From: Euprymna scolopes
Lineage: Eukaryota > Mollusca > Cephalopoda > Sepiida > Sepiolidae
Length of the DNA stretch: 20,587 nt
NCBI GenBank assembly: GCA_024364805.1
Contig: CM044503.1
Coordinates: 75,563,494 to 75,584,080 of the forward strand
Direction of reading: 5' to 3'
Position numbers and translations under genes: made by a program. Numbering within the stretch: the first letter of the stretch is position 1; every line of letters begins with the position of its first letter. The notes under the pieces were generated by a model. That model was not told the origin of the DNA. It was given only the letters and a program-made list of their open reading frames with translations, and searched no databases. Shown here piece after piece: positions 1-9,823 of this stretch.

Positions 1-1093
1 CATCACTCATTAATTTTTTTTTATAGGAAAGTAATTCCCTATCTTAAAAAAAACAATGAATATTTTCTTTTCTTCTTTGATAATATTTTATCAGGATTTA
101 AGTATATATATAATCTAAAGGAATTTTTAAATGAAAATGCAAGCGAACAGTTTTCTACTTGTAATTGTATTGTTGAATTGTCTGACAAATAATCAAATGT
201 CTATTCATATTATTGTTTAGTTTTACAAATATGACCATAATAATTTACTATTGTCATTGAGAATTGAAAGCAAAAGTTCAGTTATAGCAATTTGTCCAAA
301 TTATGAAAACCAAATTGCTCCTTTGAAAAAAGATTAGTTTCATTTGATTTTAAAATAAATGTATTGATTCAGTCTAGAAGGAATTATTACTCTATGACCA
401 AAGAATGAGAAGATCAAAGAAGAACATATACAACACTTTAACGTTAACTGTAATGAATAGTCATGAAAAGTAATACCGGAAAATAATATTTTAAGTAAGC
501 AAAACTTTGATTCTATTTATGAAAGTGAAGAACTGAAAAAATGTAATTTGTCTTAAAAATAATCAAATATTTAATTTTTTGTGTTATTGTTTTGTATATA
601 AATGTTACTGAATTTTTTAATAGTAAAATTACCCAGTTTTATGATTGATTTTCGGAATAAAAAAGCAGGGTTGAAAATCATATTGGCCTACTTCACCCTG
701 TGATGTGTTCTAATTCAGTTTCATTGTAACAGCTGCATATATTGTTTTAATTGTTGAAATATGTTTATGTATTCTTTTAATACTAGTAGAATATTGCAAA
801 ATATAAAATTAAAAAATAAAATCGTTTGTGTTGGAAGTGAAATCTTTAAGAAATGTGTAAGTGAATATTACTTATATAGAGGCAATGTATGATGGTATAC
901 TGGAATGTAATCAATGATTCTGAAGTCCATAGGAATTAGTAATAGTAAAGAAAAGAAATAATAACGGTGACCTAAAACTAATTATACTTGTAAATATGGT
1001 AATGTGAGGGAAGTTACTTAATGGATAGAGAATGAAAGTCTTTGCAGCTTTCATTGTGGAATTAGGTATTTGAAAGAAGCTTTTTTTTTTCAG
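1..1093. other. AT-rich intronic or upstream sequence
   Basis: This stretch is strongly AT-rich with no long open frame and no recognisable repeat family. It ends in a run of T followed by CAG at 1081-1093, which reads as the splice acceptor of the exon starting at 1094. It is therefore most likely intron of the + strand host gene. One weak exon candidate (788-856) inside it is listed separately. Confidence 0.5.
788..856 (+). CDS. Weak candidate internal exon of the host gene
   Basis: A pyrimidine-rich acceptor (TTCTTTTAATACTAG, ending 787) and a good donor (GTAAGT at 857-862) bound 69 nt. The stretch is open in the frame that would join in phase 0 to the exon at 1094. The encoded residues start Arg-Ile-Leu-Gln and end in VGSEIFKKC, which would place Cys residues beside the Cys-rich start of the next exon. 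The composition is very AT-rich, so a short open frame is expected by chance. I see no homology. Only the splice signals and the frame support it. Confidence 0.2.
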
Positions 1094-1172
1094 AGTAAAT
1101 GTAATCCTTGTGAAACAGGGATGAAATGTACACATAATGTATTGAAACAGGTTTTAGGAAATGCTTTAAGTG
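1094..1172 (+). CDS. Internal coding exon of an unidentified host gene
   Basis: A run of about ten T followed by CAG (to 1093) is a classic acceptor, and GTAAGT at 1173-1178 is a near-perfect donor. The 79-nt interval is open in only one frame (codon start 1094). The other two frames stop early. It encodes 26 residues beginning SKCNPCETGMKC and ending in VLGNALS, plus one spare base. That single base (G) is exactly what the next exon at 1437 needs: it begins with two bases (AC), making an Asp codon. The Cys pattern C-x2-C-x5-C could bind metal, but this is only suggestive. The intron to the next exon would be 264 bp. I did not recognise the protein family. The exon call rests on two strong splice sites and frame agreement. 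Confidence 0.6.
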
Positions 1173-1436
1173 GTAAGTGATAAACATTTGTTTTGGAAGT
1201 GTTCAGTAATTTTCATATTGAAACTGTAGATGCAACAGAAAAATCTAGATCATTTTATTGTTATATACATATCGTGTGTGTGTGTGCATAAGTATGTATT
1301 GGCTTACAGATGAATAATTGCATAAATGTTTTAAGCATTTTTTATGAATAACAAGTGACGTTTTTCTTATTCTATTTAAGCTAATAAGTTTTCCAAGCAT
1401 AAATAATCTGTAACTCCTATTTTCTCTTATTTTCAG
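1173..1436 (+). other. Short intron (264 bp)
   Basis: It runs from GTAAGT at 1173 to a pyrimidine-rich tract and CAG ending at 1436 (CTATTTTCTCTTATTTTCAG). It contains a short GT microsatellite near 1274-1286. It is a phase-1 intron in the proposed model. Confidence 0.6.
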
Positions 1437-2428
1437 ACAAAACCAAAGACAATAACTCCACCGATTCCTATTCAGAGCAATCTTCTTCATTAAGAAGATC
1501 AACTCCTACAATAATTTCTGATTCTCCAGTGACTCTGATGAAGAAGTCCATTCTGAAGAAGGATGCGATGAACAAGGAAGAAACGGAGAATCTTTTAGGG
1601 AATGTTGTAGGGGAGCTCAGCCCGCGATGCTCCCAGACTTGTCGTCCAAAACATATCATCAAACCTGTGACGATCGTCAATAATTATGACACATTTAACA
1701 ACCACAGTAACAATGAGCATCAAAACCACAAACAACAACACCACCACCATCAACAACACCAATTACAACACCACCAACAACAACTCCAACAAAACCATCA
1801 ACAGCAACAATTGGTAACACCCACGCCCCTAACTACCAACATTTCGGCCATGACAGCCACTCCTCCGATCAATGTGATCGCTCCAAGTATTGACTTGGAT
1901 GAAGAGGAGACAGGCGCCATGGCTATCTCCTCTACACCTACTCCTTCCCCTCCTGGGATTACTGAAGACATGGACTCCCCAGACAGTGATTCACAGAGTA
2001 ACTCCTCTGAGGACCGGGAGGGTGAGGAGCTGGAGTTTAGCGACAGTGCAGCTAGCTTAGAGAAACTAAAGTGCTGGAAAGACTTGGACAATAAAGAGCA
2101 ATCGTTGCTCTGGCAACAGGACACGAGCCCCTCGGACAATATGGACAATGATGAAAGCTATCAAGGTACAAACTCTGTCAACCAATCGGCATCAGATATA
2201 AGCCTCATGGAGCAGCCAACGTCAAGGTCATCACCCTCCAATGATGGTGAAATTCGTATGGACATCGATAAATTTGGTGATAAAAGTGCAAACTATATGA
2301 CCGAAAAGATGACCACCTTGACTGCAGCTCACAATGGGGATTATCCTCTGGATAATTTGATAAATGACATTGAAAAAATTTCTGATGATCCAAAAGAAAA
2401 TGTTGTTTCTGCCGATGCCAGTGGCTAA
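1437..2428 (+). CDS. Last coding exon: acidic, Ser/Pro-rich protein with His/Gln repeat
   Basis: The frame is open from the acceptor at 1436 to TAA at 2426-2428, 329 full codons. The first Met is at 1529, but the open frame and splice acceptor upstream argue that translation continues from an earlier exon. Numbered from that Met, residues 64-94 are a His/Gln-rich tract encoded by mixed CAA, CAC, CAT and CAG codons. Before it lies a basic segment (MKKSILKK, then RPKHIIKPVTIV). After it come a TP/SP-rich stretch (TPTPSPPG), an acidic serine cluster (DSPDSDSQSNSSED, then EGEELEFSD), and an acidic C-terminus ending VVSADASG. There are many S/T-P sites and no membrane segment or signal. The composition fits an intrinsically disordered tail of a regulatory, perhaps nuclear, protein, but that is inference. 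The family is not recognised. GC content and codon variety are clearly higher than in the flanks, which supports real coding. Confidence 0.85.
1722..1812 (+). repeat. CAA/CAC/CAT-rich trinucleotide tract coding for His/Gln
   Basis: An interrupted triplet-like run inside the last exon codes for alternating His and Gln with a few Leu, Asn and Lys. Codons are mixed rather than one pure triplet, so the tract is probably fairly stable. Confidence 0.8.
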
Positions 2429-2454
2429 TTTTTAATTAGTGGATATACAATGGA

Positions 2455-2460
2455 AATAAA
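2455..2460 (+). terminator. Possible polyadenylation signal AATAAA
   Basis: A perfect AATAAA lies 27 nt after the stop codon of the host gene. It is unusually close to the stop, and strong splice donors follow at once, so it may be used only in some transcripts or not at all. Confidence 0.3.
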
Positions 2461-2463
2461 ATG

Positions 2464-2498
2464 GTAAGTAAAATAGTTCCTCTTTCAGAAAGGTAAGT
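2464..2498 (+). promoter_or_regulatory. Two strong splice donors just after the stop codon
   Basis: ATG|GTAAGT (GT at 2464-2465) and AAG|GTAAGT (GT at 2493-2494) both match the 5' splice-site consensus fully over GTAAGT. The first lies 35 nt after the stop, the second 64 nt. A TCTTTCAG acceptor-like string lies between them (ending 2488). They suggest a 3' UTR intron or an alternative transcript end. Confidence 0.45.
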
Positions 2499-2825
2499 TT
2501 TTGTTCTCTATAGTTTGTGTAAGAGTAGTTCAAAAGTTCTGCATGGTGTTAATGATATTTTGTTTTTATCATTTTATGAACATTTATATTTTCCCTTGTT
2601 GGTTTGTGAAATTTCTATCTTGAAAAATAGACAAGTGTTTCTTGGGTTGATTATTGAAATGATGATGATGAGGCATTTAGTCTGAGACTTTTGAGTAAGA
2701 AAAATAATTCATGGCTTTATTTATGACTATGACGAGACCTTTCTGAAGGAATTTTCAAGATATATATAAAAAAAATATCACACCATGAAATGGTATCAAA
2801 ATTTCTATTAGTTTATTTTTTCCAT
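2499..2825. other. AT-rich intergenic or 3' UTR intron, no gene seen
   Basis: This is AT-rich sequence with a small GATGATGATGA run near 2659-2669. No coding frame or recognisable repeat is seen. It ends at the 3' terminus of the minus-strand LINE. Confidence 0.5.
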
Positions 2826-5002
2826 TCAATTTTCACCCCAAACAAGTCAAGTGCCACTTTGAAGTAGGGGGCTACTATCGAGAACATAATTTGCATGGGC
2901 ATTATGAAGGGAGATGAGTAAAAAGATATTCGTCAGAGCATTCACCATTAAAGTACTTGTAGAACAGGCAGAGGGATGCGACATTTCATCGATAGGACAG
3001 AGGCTGAAGCTTAGATGATAGTTCAGAACCTATCAGGTTGGCGACTCTCTTTTGAACCCTGTCCAGGAGTGAGAAACAAGCAGCATATGTACCAGCCCAA
3101 ATGTGACAACAGTACTCCATACATGGGCGAATGGTTGCCTTATAGAAGTACAGGATACTTTCAGGCATAAGTAATTTTCTGGCACGGTAGCCTTGGCAAT
3201 GCTCTCAATGAATATATTCCAGTTCATGCTCCCTGTAAACGTTAGGCCGAGGAGTTTAAAGAAAGTACTTTCAGGCAGTGTGTTCTTGGCCATTGCTATT
3301 GGTGGTAGAGAAGGTTTCTTGTAGTTATTGAAGGAAACAAGCTTAGTCTTGGTAGCATTGAATGTGACCATCCATTTTTGTCCCCATTCCACTACAGATT
3401 GGAGGTCATCCTCTAGTATTTCTGCCATTTCTTTAGATTTGTGTTCATTTGTTTTCCCCTCATGCCTGTTATAGAGAGTGGTGTCATCGGCAAATATACC
3501 CATCCCCGAAACAATTTTATCAGGGAGGTCATTTATGAATATCAGGAATAATAAAGGTCCAAGGATAGTCCCCTGGGATACTCCTGCATTTATATCATAT
3601 TGTTTAGATGTACGACCATTGAGGACAACTTGGATTTTTCTCTTTCTTAAGAAGGATTTGATTACATTATGTATTCTTCCAGTGATACCATATTATTTAA
3701 TTTTCTTTAGAAGACCATCGTGCCATACCCTGTCAAGAGCCTTAGATATATCGAGGGCTACCGCTCTACCCTCCCCTGTTTTGTCTAATGAACGGTATAT
3801 ATGTTCAGAGACTACAGTTAAGATATCTGCTGTTGAACGGGCTTGCCTGAATCCGTATTGTTTGTCCGTCAGGAGTTTAGCAGCTGTTAGGCGTTGGACT
3901 AGGGCTTGATTAACTAAAGACTCAAATATTTTGGCAGAGAGTGGGAGGAGGCTAATGGGGCAATAATTTAGTGGGTCAGTTCTTTCACCAGAATTCTTGA
4001 AGACTAGTACCACAGAAGCAGTTTTCCAGCAGTCAGGAAAGCAAGATTCGTTAAGGCATTTATTGTAAAGTTTGGAGAGAACTGGAGCAACCTCAGCAGA
4101 GCATTTTTTTATCAGCACAGCTGGAATGAGATCTAGTCCACATGCTTTTTAGGTGTCTACGTTTTTTATGATACCATGCACCTGAGAAGGGGTGATTTTC
4201 AAATCGTCTAGTGTGGCGTCTGTCCACAAAGGAAAATCGGGGGGGGGGAGTGGTGTGCCGAGTCCAGTGTGGAGTTAGAGGCAAACCAACTGGCAAGCAG
4301 ATTAGCCTTGTCAATTGCCATGCAAGCAACCTCATGATTGTTTGATAGTGAGAGAATCGTTGACTACCCAATTTTTACTACACTGTTGTAGATTTTCCAA
4401 AAATCCCGGGTTCCTAATTTCTGTGCTTTGATGCGTTTCCTGGTGGTTTCAATGTAATCTGTCTTAGCTGTCGCTATTACTCACAATTATTTCTGGCTTC
4501 TATATACTTCTGTTTCAACTGGACATATTGGTTGAATCTGCAGAACGCATGCTGCCTTTGGGCAATGGCAGCTGCACAAGCAGAGGTAAACCATCGGAGA
4601 GAATGGGGCTTGCTATAGAATTTCCGTGTGGGAACATGTGCCTCAATTGCAGTTTTGAACCATTCAGTGGTCTCATTTGCACACTGTTCAGCTGGAAGAG
4701 AAAAGATATTTTGCCATGAGGCATTTCTGATGAGTTCCCTGATGGCTTCCCAGTTAGCCTTTTTGTAATACCTTGTTGTTTTGAGTAGTGGGTCTTCAGT
4801 TTTAAGGCAAGAATTTAGGGTGATTTCTACCATTATCACAGTGTGATCAGCATTCCCAAGTGGGCTGTGGGCATTTGTTGTACAATCATCGGGAACTGTT
4901 GTCAGAACTAGATCAAGAAGTGAGGCATGTTGATCTTGCTGGTCTGGGAAATGTGTCGGGAATGTAACGTCTTAAATAGGGAATGGGATATAGAGCTGAC
5001 TA
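2826..5002 (-). mobile_element. CR1/jockey-like LINE, copy 1, 5'-truncated
   Basis: Minus-strand non-LTR retrotransposon. Reading right to left it holds: the end of the endonuclease domain (about 5000-4840, with DLVLTTVPDD and SPLGNADHT); the linker (4839-4477); the RT palm with the LNYCPISLLP-type motif, YGFRQARST and LDISKALDRVWH (4118-3693); GVSQGTILGPLLFLIFIND (about 3590-3530); the catalytic FADD (near 3490); and the post-RT region with RPCMEYCCHIWAG and LLDRVQKR (3168-2986). It is broken: the frame changes several times, a stop follows the segment ending KLQPLSYR, and against copy 2 about 180 bp are missing near 2920. The 3' end (GTTTGGGGTGAA on the minus strand) matches copies 2 and 3. 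5' truncation is typical of LINE insertion. The clade is tentative; L2 or a related clade is possible. Confidence 0.85.
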
Positions 5003-5320
5003 GTGAAACCTGGCCAGTGAGGATTGAGGATACGCATTGCATGGAGAAAAATGATATGTAATATGTGTCTTAAAAACAGGCTTAGATGTGTGCAATATAG
5101 GAGACTTTATTGGTTTGATCGTTGAAAGAATAAATGAAAGTTCTTGGATTAGTAAATCTACAACAATTAATGTAGAAGGTTTAGTTTACAGAGGAAAGTC
5201 AATGACAACCGGAAGTAGTAATAAGGATGGGCTCGAGAGAAAAAAAAAAGGACAAATAAAGACCTCACCAGAGATAGGTTAATTTAGAAATCAATTTCTA
5301 AGTTCTGTCCTACACATGCT
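5003..5320 (+). mobile_element. C-terminal fragment of an endonuclease-RT LINE (second family)
   Basis: The + strand encodes pieces of the post-RT tail found in a widespread invertebrate endonuclease-reverse-transcriptase family: SETWPVRIED at about 5006, LKNRLRC with RRLYWFDR at about 5070-5130, then SSWISKS and NVEGLVYRGKS (about 5136-5200), and PTHAY near the end. The pieces lie in different frames, so the copy is dead. The segment 5003-5090 also matches, at DNA level, the minus-strand region 16170-16270, which belongs to a second copy of the same family. It abuts the 5' end of LINE copy 1. Confidence 0.65.
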
Positions 5321-5431
5321 TACATCTAAAATCGATGTTAAAGCAAATATAATTGTTATGATAATGATGCAACATATTTAAGTATATTCTTGCTACATAA
5401 TTGATGTGTTTTATTGATAAACTTTTTTTTA

Positions 5432-8330
5432 CTATTTATTCACCCTAAACAAGACACAGTGCCACTAAGTCATAAGGGGTTACTAATCAGGAGCAGATTT
5501 TCCAGGATGTTATGTAAGGAGTTGGGCAGCAAGATGTCTGTTCACATTGCACTTAAACTTCTGCATGTCAGTACAGGAGGGAATTCAGAAGCCTAGTAGT
5601 TTGAGAGAAGAAGCTATTTGAGTAGAGTGTTTTATGGCATCTAGGGGTCTCTACAGTGTAGGGGTGAGATGTTGCTGATTGTCTGGTTTGTCAGGGGTAT
5701 TTATGCCGAGGGGGTACTAGTGCTTTGAGTTCGTCCGAGCACTTACCATTAAAGTACTTGTAAAACAGGCACAGAGATGCTACACTTTGATGATGGGATG
5801 GAGGTTGGAGTTTGGCTGACATTGTGGGACCAATTAGGTTGGTAACTCTTTTTTGAACTCTATCTAGGAGTGAGAGACTAGTGGAAAACGCACCAGCCCA
5901 CATGTGACAACAATATTTCATGCATGGGTGAATATTTGTAAAAATATAGGATACTCTCAGGTGTGAGTAACCTTCTCTTCACAGTCGCCTTGGTGATTGC
6001 CTCAATGTATTGGTTCCAATTCATGTTTTTTGTACATGTTAACCCTAGGAATTTGAGGGAAGTGTACTTTCAGGTAGTGTATCATTAAGCATGGCAATCA
6101 GTGGTTGAGAGGGTTTCTTGTAATTATTAAAGGAAAAAAAAAAGCTTAGTCTTGGCGATATTGAACATTACCATCCACTTTCAGCCCAATTCCACTACAG
6201 ACTGGAGATCTTCCTTTAGTCTTAGCTATTTCTTTAGATATGTAGTCATTAGTTTTCCCCTTCAGTCTGTTATAGAGTGTACTGTCATCAGCAAATGCAC
6301 TCATATCAGAGACAATTTTATCAGGGATGTCATTTATGAATATCAGAAATAATAATGGTCTGAGTATTGACCCCTGTGGCATGCCCATATTTATTTCATG
6401 TTGTTCAGATGTACAACCATGAAGGACAATCAGGATTTTTCATTATCTAAGAAGAATTTGATTATGTAAGTAAGTGTCCAGTAATACCATGTGATTTAAT
6501 TTTGATGAGAAGACCATCGTGCCAAATCCTATTAAAGGCCTTATATATGTCTAGGACTACTAACCTAGCTTCTCCTGCCTTATACAGTGGGTAGTATATA
6601 TGTTTGGATTATATGGGTAGAATATCTGCAGTAGAACAGCTTGCCTAAATCCATACTCAGAAAGAAGTTTATAATCTATGAGGTGACGAACTAGTGCTTT
6701 ATTGATTAAGGACTCAAAGGTTTTAGCAAAGAAAGGGAGTAGGCTAATGGGACGATAATTTAGTGAGTCAGTTTTCTCAATAGGATTTTTTGAAAACTGG
6801 TACAACAGAAACAATTTTCCAGCAGTCTGGAAAGCAAGATTCGGTAAGGCATTTGTTGAAGAGTTTGGAGCATGCTGGAGCAATTTCAGTGGAACATTTT
6901 TTAATACTATAGCAGGGATAAGATCAGGTCCACATGCTTTCAAGGTCTCTATATTCATTATTGTATCACAAACAAGGGAAGGGGTGATTTTCAGATCGTT
7001 TCGTGTGGCTTCAGTCTGCAAAGGGAAATTTAGAAGGGGATGGTTAGTTGGGTCTAAAGTGGAGTTTGAGGCAAACTGTCAGGCAAGCAGATTTACCTTT
7101 TCAATTGCCATGCAGACAATCTTCAAGTTGTTGAATCGTGGGGGGAGTGTTGATTGACTATTATTTACTATGCTGTTATAAATTTTCCCAAAATTGTGAG
7201 TCCCTAATTCCTGTGATTCAATACATTTTCTTGTGACTTCTAAATATATGCTCTTGCCTGCAGCTACTACTCTCTTACAATTATTTCTAGCTTTTATAAA
7301 CTTTTGTTCATTTGTATAGGACTTGTATAGGTCTAATAAGTGTGTTGAATGCATGCTGCCTTTGAGCAATGGCAGCTGCACAATGAGAGGTGAACCATGG
7401 TGGAGAGTATAGTTTACTAAAGAACTTCTGTGTGAGAACGTGCACTTCAATTGCTGCTTTGAACCATTCAGTGGCTTAATTTACACACTGTTCCACAGGA
7501 AGAGAAAAGATTCTACACTATCGAGCATCTCTGATGTGATCCTTTATGGCTTCCTAGTCAGCCTTCTCATAGTATCTTATCATTTTGAGTAATAGCTCTT
7601 CAACTTGGGATCAAGAATTTAGGGAGATTTCCGAGTGGGCTATGGGCATCTATTGCACAATCCTCGGGTACTGCGGTCAGAAATAGATCTAAAAGTAGGG
7701 TTTGCTGATCCTGTTGATCAGGGAGATGGGTCAGGAACGTAACTGTCTGTGATAGAGAATGTGATATAGAAAATCTATTTGTGATGTTACCAGCTGCATC
7801 TGTGTAACTAGAGAAACCAAGCCAACTACTGTGGTGGACATTAGTCACCAAACACATGTATTTTGTCACTAGTATCTAGGGATAGTGCTGTGCCTATACT
7901 GTCAGAGACTTAGTTTACTAGGGAGCAAAGTAAAAAATATATGTAGCTAATGCTATGTTGCAGGTTTAGTCTAAAGCACATGAAGACCTGGTCATCTGAT
8001 TCTAGTTTGGATTCTCTAGTCAAGTGGAGGATGTTTCGAATATAGACTCAAATCTGTGCATATGTCTGTTTGAGTCCTTATGGCAAAGTGTGAAATAACT
8101 AGGCATGTTAAAGTGGTTAGAGGGGATGGAGGATTGAGGGTTAGTTTTACTTAGTGCTAAGATATCCAGGGAGTTTGCTAGAAGAAATGATTCTGCATCA
8201 TTTAAGTTAGTTCTAAGTCTGTGGATATCTGTGAATGTAAGCCTAAAGGAAGGAGATGATTTGGTTTTGTTTGAGTTTGCATCTGGTTTAATCATAGGTT
8301 TTAATTGAACTGTTCTTTTATTTACTAGTT
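5432..8330 (-). mobile_element. CR1/jockey-like LINE, copy 2, nearly full ORF2 but broken
   Basis: Second minus-strand copy of the same family as copy 1. Reading right to left: the start of the endonuclease domain (8295-8020, with RLTFTDIHRLRTNLND and DILALSKTNPQ); the later endonuclease (7869-7600, LDLFLTAVPED); the linker (7450-7079); the RT palm (7021-6560, ACGPDLIPAIVLKN and LNYRPISLLPFFAKTFESL); GMPQGSILRPLLFLIFIND with FADD (6388-6270); the C-terminal RVQKRVTNLIG and LFYKYFNGKCSDEL (5921-5691); and a 3' UTR ending in a GGGTGAATAAATAG-like terminus at about 5432. The coding frame is split into at least seven pieces by shifts and stops, more than in copy 1 over the shared part. That suggests this copy is older or has been under no constraint for longer. 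Confidence 0.85.
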
Positions 8331-9090
8331 TGTTTTAGAGTGAGGTGCTGGACAAAGTGGATGTGCATAATACCAAACATGCAACACAAGTAGACCATCA
8401 GCCGATTCATCGTTCACAGGATTGTGGCCTCAAGAATACCCACTGGAGATGGATGCAAGGTCCCTTTCCATGCACGACATGGCACAACAGCCATCCTGAT
8501 ATTATACAACTGATGATGGAGCAGCCGCTCTAAGCATTGCCAAAATTGCTTTTGTAGCATCAGTTGGGATACAGCAACCAGACAAACTGTGAAACCATTA
8601 ACCTCAAACCTGTCAGACAAGATCGGTCCAGTCCAATTATGCTGGCATATGGGGCCAGCAAGCACCCCCAAGATGCTCAATTTTAGGGGATGGGAATGAG
8701 GTGGGAATGGCTTTCATTACCCTAGTCAGGAAACAAGGTAAACCACTGTTTCTGCCGGCTCCCTGTGATCGCACCTCTGTGCCTGGCTAATAGGCAAAGG
8801 GGGAATGTGAAAGCCTGTCAATAGGCAGAGCCTATCTACTCCTTAAGCAATTTAGGTTTGCAAACCGGTAATTTGTTCAAATTATCAGTTCTCGGAAGGT
8901 TGTAAACTGGGATAAAGGAGGTCTCCTTTCCCTGTTTATTTGGTGCCAAGACATATGAGGTCAGTAGCACAGGTTTAACATCAGAGTTTTCCGTCTTCTA
9001 GGATAACGTAATGATAGCTACAGATCCCTCAGATTCAAGAAGTGTAGCCCTGTACTTGCATTCTAAACCAGGTATTTCTGCACCCCTGTA
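8331..9090. other. GC-richer block upstream of LINE copy 2, possible LINE 5' region
   Basis: This block is visibly richer in G and C than its surroundings and starts just before the first endonuclease residues of LINE copy 2. On the minus strand it holds an 88-codon open frame (8680-8414, with LAGPICQHNWTGP and MAVVPCRAWKG), and on the + strand a 62-codon one. Neither matches a family I know. The position fits a 5' UTR or ORF1 of the LINE, but an unrelated repeat is equally possible. Confidence 0.3.
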
Positions 9091-9407
9091 TGGGTAGTTA
9101 GGATTAATTGAGTTAATACTAAGTACATATATACTGAAAATTTATGCTCCTTAAAAAATTGTAAAAGAATTTACGTTGCAAATGGAAAAGAAAAGGCAAG
9201 TACAAAGCCTGGGGCGAAAACATTTACTTTAGTTACTATTAGGTGTAAAAGAGGGATTAACATTGTTAATAGATTAGCAGTATAAGAATAGGATAAAATG
9301 TTAAAGTATGATTCAAATTGATATAAGAATAAGTTCAAAACCAAAGGCTGTGCACTCGAGGCCCAAAAATGAAAAATAAGCAGTATCTACTAATTGTTAT
9401 AAATAGA
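9091..9407. other. AT-rich stretch, nothing recognised
   Basis: No coding frame, structured repeat or recognisable element was seen between the GC-richer block and the Helitron terminus at 9408. Confidence 0.5.
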
Positions 9408-9823
9408 TTAGCAAGAGTCTCCGGCGTTGCCTGGGTGTGGAGAGGTTTTATGGTAAAGGTATTGATGAACGGAGCCCTTAAAAAAAAAAAAATCTCAAAA
9501 CGCTGTAAAAAAATGTAAAAAGCGAGTATCTATGTGAGCGCAAAAAAACAAGTAGTACACAGACAGGCTCGAACCTATAATGTTAAGAGGAAAAGGAAGT
9601 AAAAGAAAGTGAATGGTGTAGTCGCTGCGCCCACCACAACACTGACATTCTAAATAAGATTAGTCATTTCAAAGCATATGATGACTCTGTAAAAATGTTG
9701 ATGAAAAAACTGACCCCTCCTTGTAAAAAACGGCCCGGTTGACCAGTAGAGAATTAATGTTTTTGGCCAGTTTTTGGCAGACATTCAAATACGCACACAT
9801 TTTCCTTTTTATATTATAGTTGA
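9408..9823 (-). mobile_element. Non-autonomous Helitron (416 bp)
   Basis: On the minus strand the element starts with TC at 9823-9822 followed by AACTATAATATAAAAAGG and a GTGTGCG run, and ends with CTAA at 9411-9408. Seven bases before the end is a hairpin, CCCAGGC-AAC-GCCGGAG, 7 bp with two mismatches. The flanking bases are A before the TC and T after the CTAA, the A^T target expected for Helitrons (TC at 5', hairpin plus CTRR at 3', no target duplication). It encodes no Rep-helicase, so it would depend on an autonomous partner. A run of A at 9480-9492 lies inside. It also contains a Pol III B-box-like motif, listed separately. Confidence 0.7.
9566..9636 (-). promoter_or_regulatory. tRNA-like A-box/B-box pair inside the Helitron
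   Basis: The minus strand carries GGTTCGAGCC at 9575-9566, a very good Pol III B box. About 50 nt upstream is GGGCGCAGCGACTA (about 9633-9620), which is loosely A-box-like. The spacing is close to that of a tRNA promoter. The sequence between does not fold as an obvious tRNA. It may be a captured SINE head or a coincidence conserved within the element. Confidence 0.3.

Noticed and set aside
1798-2148. 116-codon minus-strand open frame
   Set aside because: It is antisense to the Ser-rich host exon; its Ser/Leu-rich residues mirror the + strand coding.
3478-3909. 143-codon + strand open frame
   Set aside because: It lies antisense to the LINE RT domain, whose minus-strand motifs are clear.
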